Of a stretch of 64,000 nt of DNA, positions 54,560-64,000 are shown piece after piece (within the stretch, counting starts at the first letter, position 1; each line of letters begins with the position of its first letter). Made by a program: the position numbers and the translations under genes. The notes below the pieces were generated by a model. That model saw nothing but the letters and a program-made list of their open reading frames with translations. It did not search any database and was not told where the DNA came from. This DNA is from Symsagittifera roscoffensis (taxonomy: Eukaryota; Xenacoelomorpha; Acoela; Convolutidae). The DNA lies in contig NC_087066.1 of the NCBI RefSeq assembly GCF_963678635.1, positions 13,190,517-13,254,516 of the forward strand, in the 5' to 3' direction.

Positions 54560-55204
54560 TTTTAAAAAGTCGTGTTTGTTTAAGTTGGATTTTTCACTCT
54601 TTATTTGAGTTTTTTTAATCGATTTTATAATGTCTTCTTGTTTTATGTGACATTCGACCAGAATGGACAAAACTGCAGATTGGATGGATTCAAAATTTTA
54701 GCAGCTAACCTTCCGAATTAGCAATTTTGAAGGATTAGCAGTGTTATTGGAATGATTAGTCAAACTGTGAAGGCTGGAATATTCTGTATTTTGATTTTTT
54801 TTTAATTTCGAAAGTGACGTCATATTTCTGAGAAGCGTCAGAATCTGCCATTTTGGAAGAAAACCAGAAAAAATCAGAACAACAATAGTTGCGATAGCGA
54901 TAACTACGAGAATTGTGATCGAAAAACAACCTTAAATTGCAGAGTTAGCAGAGACTGCTCCGAGTTGCAACGATTGTGTCGCTACGATAGTTGCAAGGCC
55001 GTTCACAAAAACGGTGAAGGGTAGAAGACAGCCTTCCGGAAGGAAGATAAGGACGTTATTTCCCCGGATTCAGGAATCCGGAGTGGTCTCGAGAGTTGAA
55101 CTGAAACTCTTTTATATAAATTTTTAGCTTCCCGGTTATGTCTTGATTTGAATTTAATTAACATTTGAATTCATTTTGCAAGGATGAGAAGCTAGGAGTT
55201 GGGG
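54560..55204. other. Flank between Penelope element and Ty3 element D
   Basis: No gene. A perfect TGACGTCA palindrome (54815-54822), the CRE/ATF site sequence, is the only regulatory-type match noted; whether it belongs to element D is unknown. Confidence 0.3.
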
Positions 55205-55567
55205 GAAAGGGTTGATCCATCTTCGATGGAGATGATGATTTTTATCTACTGAACAAAAACAATAATATTTCATTAAATAGTAAAAGCCCTGATTTTAGGA
55301 GTGACCTCGTGGTCTGGGGATACTGAGACCCAGCCATAAGCTCAATAATTTTGCATGTAAACAAGATAATTTGAGCGTTCTGGTCGAAGCCGGAGAACAG
55401 TAACGTTTTTGTCGACCCGATGTTAGAAAGACCACCAAAAGAACTGGCTTTGGTAGAGACGGCGAAAAGCATGTAGAGCTTAGTTTAGACGCTTGCCAGT
55501 CGTTTTATGGCTTAGTTTTTTTTCCGTCGATATGTACTTCCGGGCGAATGTTACATAGTAGTTTATA
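55205..55567 (+). repeat. Candidate 5' LTR of Ty3 element D
   Basis: Matches the A/B candidates at GGTTGATCCATCT (near 55,211) and at the ATGTTACATAGT end (near 55,548). In between the sequence has diverged widely. No 3' copy is in the window, so limits are tentative. Confidence 0.35.
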
Positions 55568-55584
55568 TGGCGCTCCTGGGTGTT
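55568..55584 (+). promoter_or_regulatory. Candidate primer-binding site of element D
   Basis: TGGCGCTCCTGGGTGTT, identical to the sites in A (14994) and B (21830), 11 to 12 bases after the presumed LTR end. Confidence 0.4.
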
Positions 55585-56117
55585 ATTCTTTTTTAACATC
55601 ATGACCGGCAGAACCGTTAACGAGCACTACGCGCCGAGCGGATGCTCATAATAACGCCCTTAGTAGGCCCTAACAGCCGGCGCGGAGGGGTAGTTCGGAT
55701 CGCGGAAGCCTTCCGGATTCCCGTGAATAGCTTTTTAACCTAGTTGGGACCGAAAATTCACGAACCAGGAAGGGTGGGGGCATTCGCGGTCCCGTCATCT
55801 CCTGAGTGGTCCGTGACCAAAAACACTTAACGATATATATAAAACCAAATAAAAAGTAGTATACTACCCAAGAAAAACAAAAAACATGAAAAAAATAACC
55901 GAAAAAACCAAAAACAGTAAAAAGTAAAAATTCAGTAGAAATCATCCCCCCAGACAAGATGTGATCCGACCCCCCCCCTTTGTTGTTGATAGATATATTG
56001 TTGTTACAGGCATTTATATCAATCAGGATTGTTACGATCAATTTTGTAGCCCGTTTGTGAGGCTTGTACTGTAGGGTTGTTTGAGTATTTAAGCACGTTA
56101 ATGCTAATTTGCGCTCA

Positions 56118-57405
56118 ATTCGGAAGGGTCTGCTGATTTGCGCTCAATCCGGAGGGGTCTTGGGAGAAGACTGACCCGACAAGCAGTACAAGGAGCAACA
56201 AGGAGGGGCTCAACGACAAAGACAGTCGACTGTTGGGTATCGTTAACAAGTTTTGTATCCTTTTTGATACAAAAAAATAAGAAGATAGTAATTTGTGGGG
56301 GCTCGACAGTGCTGCACTGTAGTGACCCTTCACCGAACAGCGAATATCCGAGTTAAACACCTTAATTCGGATATTCAACGAACCCGGAGGGGTATAGTAT
56401 TACTAATGTTATCACTTATACAGCATATATTAATACTCTTATTTCGTTTTTCAGTGAAAAACACAGTAAGCGGACCGGTTTTTAGGGTCAAAATAGCAAT
56501 ATTTTGATCCCTCCACTAATCGCGATTTTTGAAATACCGATATTTTTGAAACGGAAAAAAGCGCTAAATTATTGAGTTACATCGTAACTGTGCTAGTATA
56601 ATAGGTAGAACCGGTTGAGTTTAGTTCAGAAGTGGTTGGAACTATTTTGGTACCAAAAACCGAATTTTCGTGATTTTTGAGAAAACGGAGCAATATACAA
56701 TCAGAAAATTTTTTGAAATTTTTGAGGTAGGTTAGTAAAAATAGTTGTTTGGACAATGTCCACTAGTGAATCCACAGGTTTTAAGACCCGTTTACCGAAA
56801 GCCTTCCAGATTACAGAGAAATCAAACTTAACGTGTTTGATTCAGTGGATTCATCAATCCGGAGGGGTCCAGGTAGCATAGTTTTTTGCGTACGTTTTCA
56901 ACTAAAGCGTTTTAGATCGAGTTTTTTGCATTGAAATAGAAGAGTATAGGCCTTTTGAGCTCGGATCAATAATTTTTAGGTCGAAAAGAACAGAATTGCG
57001 GAAAAAGTTAGGCGGAACCTATAAGAGAGAAATTTCTTGACTTTAGAAAGAAGCCGTTTTGGTTAATAACTTTGAAACTACTGGACAGATCAAATTAATC
57101 TTGGTACCATTAAATCAGAAACTAGCTGAGCTTACTAATAGGAACAAAAGTTATTCGAAAAAAAAGTGTGACAATTTTTTGAGATTGTTTTTTGAGCAAA
57201 TTCACCATTTCGGGAGGGTAGACCCCTCACGTTTTATTAAAATTTTTTTTCCTGATTTGGAGAATTACCAATCCGGAGGGGTCATGTTTTCACAAAATCG
57301 GAGGCGTCCCAATCTGGAGGGGTCTCAATTTTGCCAGTCCGGAGGGGTCCTATTTTTCCAATCCGGAGGGGTACTGTTTTTTGTCAACCCGGAGGGGTAT
57401 TATTT
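56118..57405 (+). repeat. CCGGAGGGGT motif array in the leader of element D
   Basis: The decamer CCGGAGGGGT or a one-base variant occurs near 56,118, 56,147, 56,384, 56,860, 57,271, 57,301, 57,313, 57,339, 57,361 and 57,390. Spacing is irregular at first, then tight (20-30 bases) at 57.27-57.40 kb. The leader between is otherwise non-coding. ORFs across it (57059-57421) simply translate the motif (QSGGVLFF) and are not genes. Confidence 0.6.
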
Positions 57406-57421
57406 TTGTTTGAGGACTTAG

Positions 57422-58163
57422 GTAAACAGAAGAAAAGATAATAGTGAGGGGTGTTAGGTTATTAAGAGACAGGCTAGGAACCAGTGACTGCACTGGTAAC
57501 TGGCCTTGCAAAAAAGACCAGACCAAAACAAAACAGGTCCCAACTCGGATATTCGCGACACTAAGTCTAAATAAAAAAAAAAGAGTTTGTAACTCATTGG
57601 TGTGAATTGAAATCCAAAAAGTTTTTGCGAAAAGTGACTGCCCTGAGGATTTTAGTAGGTCTAGCTCGGGCAGTCCGAAGGCAGATAGGTAAAACAGGAC
57701 TCGGTGGATGCAATAGACGCCCATTTGAGAAAATTACTGCCTTCAAGTTTTGTCTGTTTGGTGCAGCACCAAGCAGGGAAAGCTCTTTCTTTATAAAACA
57801 AGTTCGACTATTGTACTGCGACGGACTAAAAGTACAATACACATACGTTTTTCATAGAAATATTCTTATTTTGTTAGATCAGGTTTTAAATCAACAGTTT
57901 GTGCTTGATTGGGTAGTGAATACATTATCTTTTAAATTGACTGATATCATCATACTGTGCTAGTTCTCAAATCTTACGACTAATGATCGATTATTGTGAA
58001 TAAGTTGTATATACGCTGGGCCGTGATAACACACAAGGATTCGTGGTCACTATTTAATAGAAACTTTTGGAATTTATTGTGTTGTGTTATTATCAGTAGT
58101 CAGATCAAAAGGACACTAGCAATCGAACTGAGTGTATAGATAGTAAGAAGTGATAAAGTAAAA
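57422..58163 (+). other. Rest of element D leader
   Basis: No convincing gene; the ORFs on both strands at 57,600-57,960 overlap each other and lack any known domain. The untranslated leader of D is about 2.6 kb. Confidence 0.35.
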
Positions 58164-61100
58164 ATGAGTCTAGACAAGTCAAGGATACCTAAACGAGGTG
58201 ATAGCTCCAGGAAATTCATACCTGAAAAGCAAAAAAAAAGCAATGACCGACCCTTTTGTGGAACGGATCACACGAACCCGGACCGACAAAGGGGAGACTG
58301 TTTCAGGCAGAATGGTTGAAACCAGGAGTCAGAAGTCCTCAGAAGAGCGAAAAGCTATGCTAGAAGTGGAGGTCCATCCGGACTAGGCCATGAATGAGAA
58401 CCAGGAAATACATGGACCGGAGGGGAGAGACAGAAGGCTGGCGAGTGAGTCTACTCCGGTAGAACAAGGCCAAGATTTTGCCACTTCCACCGGGACACTG
58501 GACCGAGAGGAGATTTCGGAACTGTCCGACATCTCTACTGAAATTGTGGCAACTAGAAGATCTCCCACAGACAAAACCATGATGGCAGGCGCGACGGAGA
58601 AACAGACAACGTCCTCATCGTTCTCAGAAAGGATGAAGAACACTTTCGGAAACATCTTTCCATTCACCACGGGAGTGGGTACAGAAAATGAAGGTGAATC
58701 CCAGGAGGAAGAAGAGGACGATGAGGAGCAAGTTGACTTTATATCTCAAGTCAGCCTCAATAGTTCGACCCAGGAGAATGAGGCATACACCGACAGAGAA
58801 ATTGGAACCATGGACAAATTTGGTGTGGTAAGAACGATAAGCAAAGACGCAAGCACATCAGGCCAGTCAAGAGACTTTGTGAGTATGACAAGTTCGGAGA
58901 CGCGAACTGGGGAGAATATAAACATAGGGCTAGGCAACGCATCGGCGGATCCTGAGGGGGATAATGAAAAAACGTCGAGGCAGAGAATCAAAGCCCGAAT
59001 CTCGACCAGCACGAAGCTACCTGGGATCGACAAAGTGACACCGCCCCTAGTGACGCCACTAGTAAAAAACGGGGCATCATTAGAAGAAGCCTTGAACAAC
59101 ATAGTGGGCAGTATAGGAGAACAAAATGAACAGATGTCCATAAGAATGAGTGAACTAGAAAGAGCAGTCCACGTTGAAAGAGAAAGTCTGCGGGAAGAAA
59201 TAAACCGCAATAGACAAGAAGTTGGTAGGAGCAAGAAGCGCTTGAAGGAAAGAACGGACGAGCACATAGCGAAGAACTTGTCGCGAATGACAAGAGAAGC
59301 GGAACAGAGAGAGTTACGCTTAAGAGACGACACGGAGAAGTTAAGAATTCAGCAAGAGCAGTCTCTTGGGACTCTTGACACAAAGATAGATGCGATGATG
59401 GAGAGGCGAACTCAGGCTATCACGGATAGATTGGACGGGCTACTAGGCAGCAGGAGTGAACCAAAAGAAGGGGAACCGATCTCGGGAGGTCCCAGCAGGG
59501 AGCCGAAGGTGAACTTCAATGATCATCAAAGGAGGAGGACATATGGATCCACTAGAGGTAGGGGCAGTTCATCAGGCTATGCCACAAGGGATAATAGAAC
59601 ATGGGGCCCAAACAGTAGAGCAAGTTCAAATGCGAACAGACAGACCTCAAACGATCGACCGACGCAAGGCACACATGCAACTGGGAGAGGTGATTCCGGT
59701 AACAGGAGACATGCGAGCCCAGGGAGGAGTCATGTGGGCCAAGGGGGAAACAGTCACGGCGATTCGGATTGCAGGGATGCACCGAATACAGAGCCCTTAA
59801 CAAGGTGCGATGATACTCAGACGGGGTACTCACGAGATGCTACGGCAATGGCCACAGCCTTTGAAACCCTGAACAGGTCTTTGGAGACATTCCTGACGAG
59901 TTTATCCAGAACTAATGAACGCAGTGAAAAGTCTAGAAGAGTTTTTAAGAAACCAAGATACTATAAAGACGAATCTGACGGCTGCATTGACACCTTGATG
60001 GAGGTGATGAAATTGCATTTTGAGGAAGAAGACATGTCAGAAAGGCAAGAGTGCAGTGCGCTCACCAGTAACTTGGAAGGGACAGCCCTAAACTGTGTGA
60101 TGGCCAAAAAGCGATATCAACGGGATACTGCTGAGAAAATCTTCGAAATCTTGTTGTATCGTTTTGGCTCAGGGGTGCAGGGACACCAAGCAATGATGCG
60201 CTTCGAGAAAAGGAGGCAACGAGAAGATGAGACGATAGACAAGTTTCTAGACGATTTGGAGATGCTTAGAAGGTGTAGCCAACCGGACGAGTCAAACAGG
60301 AGGATGAACCTGGCGGTAGCCTCAAAGTTCATCGATGGTGTGAAGAATGATGAACTTCGAACAATGCTAGCAACGCATTACACACCACTATCAACCAATG
60401 CGCCAACACCAGAGGAGTTGAGGCTCAAGTCAAAAGAGACTTCAAATCTTTTTTTGAAACCTCCTTCGAGATCTGGATATTATAAGAACAATTATGGCAA
60501 TTTTAACAACGGACCAGCAAACTAAGGGATCAACTGGTACAAACCGAGGGATGATATGGACAAGAGAGGCTCTTGTGCCAATTGCAGTTCAACGGACCAT
60601 CCTGTGTCAGCATGCCCAACTTATAAACAGGGCATGAAAGCAATAGGCTTTAGCCTCGAGGACAAAGATGGCCCTAGGTGTTTCTTTTGCAACTTGGAAG
60701 GTCATTTTAAATCGGATTGTCCGCAATTCTGGGATGCTGTAGCAGACATCAAGCATCCAAGGCATGAGGAAGCTTTATCGGGAGTAAAAGCCAGCAAGGC
60801 TCGCCTTTTGAAGGAAGCGGAGGCGCGCAGAAAAGACAAACCGCAAGAGCTGCCGACGAAGAAAATGCAAGCGGTAACTGAAGAGACATGCGAACCGGAA
60901 CCAGTGACTGCGGCCGATGACATCAAGATTGATTATAGGGCAGCCGCGAGGGATGCTCTAAATAGAGTGCAGCAGGAACTGGTGACAAAAAAGATCGATC
61001 AAAAAGTGAAACTCGAACTGGAAAATGAGAAACTACAGGAGAAACTCAATACCTTCGAGGCAACAGAAGTCGAAGAGAAAGCAGCCGAGATAAAGATCCT

Positions 61101-61929
61101 ATCCAAGGAGGACCCGGTGCCCTTGGATCTGTTGCTGCGCTCAAACCTGGTCCAGCAGGAACTCTCTCGCATGAACATTAACATCCTCTCATTATTGGAT
61201 AAAACGGTGCAGGTCACACCGCAAGTGATGCGGATGCTGGGTGGATTGTTAGAGAGAGAAGTGACCAGAGATGACCCCGAGTCGGCAGTAGCAGTGGAAT
61301 CACTGACAGTCAGGGAGAAGTTGAAGATCATGCCGTCCAGACGACAACATGAAGAGAACGAGAGGGATTGTAGGGCAATAGTTCAGCAACTAGTATCCTC
61401 AATACCCCACGAGATTTTAACCAGTACTTCTTACGGACGGAAAGAACAGGGAAGCAGTACGCGAAGGAAAACCGTTACCTTTGTGGACCAGGATAAAGAA
61501 GGTGAGAAGGTAGAACAAAACCTGCTGCAAGATTGTTTGTCCGGGGAGACGAACGATGAGAAGAGCCAGCGAGGTCAAGATCAACACCCGGGATAAGGAA
61601 GTTTGTCCGGGGAGTCTGATGTAGATGAGGAAGTTCCTGATGGGAGGCAGGACCTGGAGAACAAAACTTTGTCCGGGGAGTTCAGATGGATGAGAAGAAA
61701 GCACAGAACTGACCCAGGAGATGGTGCAGACTCCGTCGCAGACTCTTCAACAGATGACAACTCCCGAGACTCAGGAATTGACACCTACTCAGACAGGAAC
61801 TCGAGCTCAGGATCGGAACTGACAGAATTAGCGATCTACACACTACTAGTGGAAACTCGAGCAAGGGATCTGGATAGAGAGGTATACCAGGACCCTGATA
61901 GTGATCGCTACCTCATACCAGTTGAATGA
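58164..61929 (+). pseudogene. Ty3/Gypsy gag of element D, fused to post-RNase H sequence
   Basis: A likely start ATG at 58164 (MSLDKSRIPKRGD) is followed by a frameshift in an A run near 58,230 and a TAG before 58390. From there 711 codons are open: an acidic N-terminus, a long coiled-coil-like stretch (ELERAVHVERESLREEIN), and the capsid-like region (FKKPRYYKDESDGCID, RFEKRRQREDETIDKFLDDL). One TAA at 60523 precedes the two zinc knuckles CANCSSTDHPVSAC and CFFCNLEGHFKSDC (60556-61596). The text then passes from EKLQEKLNTFEATEVEE to KAAEIKILSKEDPV, a joint consistent with deletion of protease, RT and RNase H. A TAA at 61594 separates the last part (to 61929). Confidence 0.82.
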
Positions 61930-62052
61930 GTCTTTGATAACACAGCGGATGATCTGGAGACAATAGCGGTATCGAAACGTTCGATGAGTCTGTTGCCGCA
62001 AAAAGAGGTAGCCAGGACTGATCTTCAGCCATTCGAACAGGAAACATAGCCA

Positions 62053-63334
62053 TTGGCAAAGATTTGGTGCGTTAAGATGGAAGAGGATATGCATCGGCCC
62101 AATGAGCTGAATAGTCAGATGAGGGTCATGGAGACGTACTTGAAGGCGAGATACAGACTCTCGGATCTTCTAAGGGCGCAGAAAAATGATCGCATGACAA
62201 GCAACCTGAAAAGGTGGATCGAAAAAGGTTCTCCGGACAAAGAAGACCTCGAGGAAGACAGTTACCGCATTCTGAGACAGTATTTCATGCAGAAAGAGGG
62301 AAGCTTGAAAAAGGACCGGATTGTGGCTTGCAAGAGAAGAGAAGAAGACAAAGTCCTATACCAGTATAACGCGATTGTGTTGCCGCAACTCTATCAGACA
62401 GAACTCTTATTCAAGTCGCATGATCAGATGGGCCAGCAGGGGATCGACAAAGTGTATCAGAGGATCCTGAAGCGCTTTGAGTGGCCTGGAATTAAAAGGC
62501 ATGCGAGAAGTGGGTAACAGCATGTCTGTCATGCCAACAGGTCAAGGATCCAAGGAAATTGCGATTTCACCTACAATCGATCGAGTCGTCTGAAATCAAC
62601 GAGGTGGTGCAGATAGATCACCAAAAGATATGCATGACAGACAGTGGTTGTAATCAGGTCTTGGTCATGATAGATCACTTCACGAAATATGCAGAGGCCG
62701 TGCCCTGCATATCTGCCTCGGCGGAAGAGACGTGCGACCACCTGATCAATACGTGGATAGCGAGACACGGTTACCGATGACGTTTCAATCAGATAATGGA
62801 ACAAATTTCGTGAGAGAGTTCACGAAAGAGCTAATGAGACGCTCACAAGTTGCTCAAGCTCGTTCCACGACATACCATTCCCAGACAAATGGCTTAGTAG
62901 AAAGGCAGAATCAAACGTTAGTGTCGATGCTGAGGGTATTTTGTTCCAGGTACATGACCGATTGGGACGGATATCTTCCACAGGTGATGGGAGCTTACAA
63001 CAGCACACAACATTCCACCACCAGAGTAAGTCCAAATATGATGCTGACCGGGCACGAGAAGTCTTTGCTCTTGACATTCTTCTACCCAGAGTATGAGGGG
63101 AAGAAGACGTCACCACAGGTCTATGTAAGGGATGTAATTAGACGTCAGCAAGGGTTGAACGACTTATGTAGACGAAAAACTCAGCAGGCACAGGCAAGGC
63201 AGAGGAAAAGATTTGACAAGAAAGCAGCTGGTGCAAAAGCTTATTCGGTAGGGGACTACGTATGGGTATTTCAGAACGTCATACCACCGAAAGGAACGAA
63301 AAAACTTCTAAAAAAGTGGAGGGGACCTTCATGA
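62053..63334 (+). pseudogene. Integrase of element D
   Basis: DDE integrase in pieces. The zinc region is HDQMGQQGIDK, then the frame breaks at 62,500 just before the two cysteines (CLSCQ lies in the next frame). The core reads VVQIDHQKIC (first D, 62616-62618), FQSDNGTNF (second D) and NGLVERQNQ (E). The second D and the E are 35 residues apart, the D,D35E spacing of retroviral-type integrases. All three acidic residues are kept, in contrast to element C. A further frame change near 62,760 splits the core. C-terminal YVWVFQNVIPPKGTKKLLKK follows. Confidence 0.85.
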
Positions 63335-63836
63335 CTACGGAGGTGCACCAGGAGGGACGCTTTAATAGACTGAGTACTGGCCGAGCCGCTCATTACGAAA
63401 ACATTAAGCCACACAATCCATCGACAGAAGACTGGTGTATACCAGCAGACATGGAAGAACGGGATTATCTAATGATGGACCCTGCTTGTGAGGTCAATGA
63501 GAAGGGCACCAGGGAAAAGAACGATGGGAATGAAGTCATAGAGGAAGGAACAAGTACAACACTGGACCTGGACCCAAATGAGGTGATTGAAGCAGACGAT
63601 GAAACTTTACCCTACGCAGAAGAGGACTGGCAAGATCCTGAATAAAGGGAGGTTCCCAAGAACTTGGAACTGGATCTTCCTTTCACGATACAGACTCGAC
63701 AGAATGACAGGACAAGATCCAAGAGGAAATTTAACCCTTACGGCGACGATTTTGTAGTGGACAGGTTAGACCTAAAGAAGGTAGTGGAAGAAATAGTGAG
63801 TATAGAAGAAATAACTTTGTCCCAGGACATGACATA
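63262..63836 (+). pseudogene. Integrase GPY/F-type end and acidic tail, element D
   Basis: Continues one frame over after 63,334: TTEVHQEGRFNRLSTGRAAHY, then an acidic tail (DDETLPYAEEDWQDPE). It stops at TAA 63643, after which the same frame is open again to about 63,836 (REVPKNLELDLPF). Acidic coding-like sequence in a shifted frame goes on towards the window end, so the element's 3' end and 3' LTR lie beyond 64,000. Confidence 0.7.
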
Positions 63837-64000
63837 GTCGATGATCACGACGATGAGTGGGTCGATGACCGGTCGAAACCCGAGGTAGAATTCGACGACG
63901 AGCAACAGCAGTCATATGAACAAGACTTGACGAATCTGCGTGTCTTGGAATGGCTGAACGAAATGACGTCGGACCCAAAGGATACCAGTGTCACGATTCA

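Noticed and set aside
57350-57963. ORFs on both strands in the element D leader
   Set aside because: They overlap each other, have no domain, and part of the translation is just the GGAGGGGT motif array.

Overview
The window is animal nuclear DNA: AT-rich, with intron-bearing genes (GT...AG splice sites), tRNA-derived SINEs and fragments of several eukaryotic retrotransposon classes. It contains no operons, ribosome-binding sites or other bacterial features. The Ty3/Gypsy, CR1/jockey-like LINE and Penelope-like elements would suit an aquatic invertebrate, and a cnidarian is one possibility, but I cannot fix the species from the sequence.

Layout. 1-12.9 kb: two minus-strand paralogues of the 2-aminoethanethiol (cysteamine / N-terminal cysteine) dioxygenase family, ADO. 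Each has two exons split by a phase-2 intron at the equivalent position. Introns and intergenic DNA hold SINEs, an insertion with terminal inverted repeats, and a ~160-bp tandem array. 12.4-33.9 kb: a tandem amplification of Ty3/Gypsy DNA. Unit A (12,380-19,206) carries the first exon of the second ADO gene, a LINE fragment, and the LTR/leader/gag of a Ty3 element. Unit B repeats it and runs on into protease. Unit C repeats part of B and continues through protease, reverse transcriptase, RNase H remnant and integrase. All three gag-pol regions are broken.

33.9-51.6 kb: tandemly duplicated DNA centred on minus-strand exons of a KDM2/KDM7-like JmjC protein. The JmjC exons are preceded by an acidic region encoded by an expanding 18-bp minisatellite. 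Three extra minisatellite-plus-exon cassettes lie at 34.3-36.5 kb, and unidentified plus-strand ORFs accompany each large copy. 51.6-54.6 kb: a decayed Penelope-like element with a YVDD reverse-transcriptase motif, a GIY-YIG endonuclease remnant and a hammerhead-ribozyme-like motif near its end. 55.2-64.0 kb: a second Ty3 lineage member (D) with a GGAGGGGT-rich leader, a long gag and an integrase, but no protease, reverse transcriptase or RNase H. It runs off the window.

How the parts relate: mobile elements appear to have driven most of the structure. The A/B duplication copied an ADO first exon together with an LTR element. The B/C junction lies just after the protease active-site codons. 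None of the retroelements here looks autonomous. The likely host genes are the two ADO paralogues and, less certainly, the JmjC locus.
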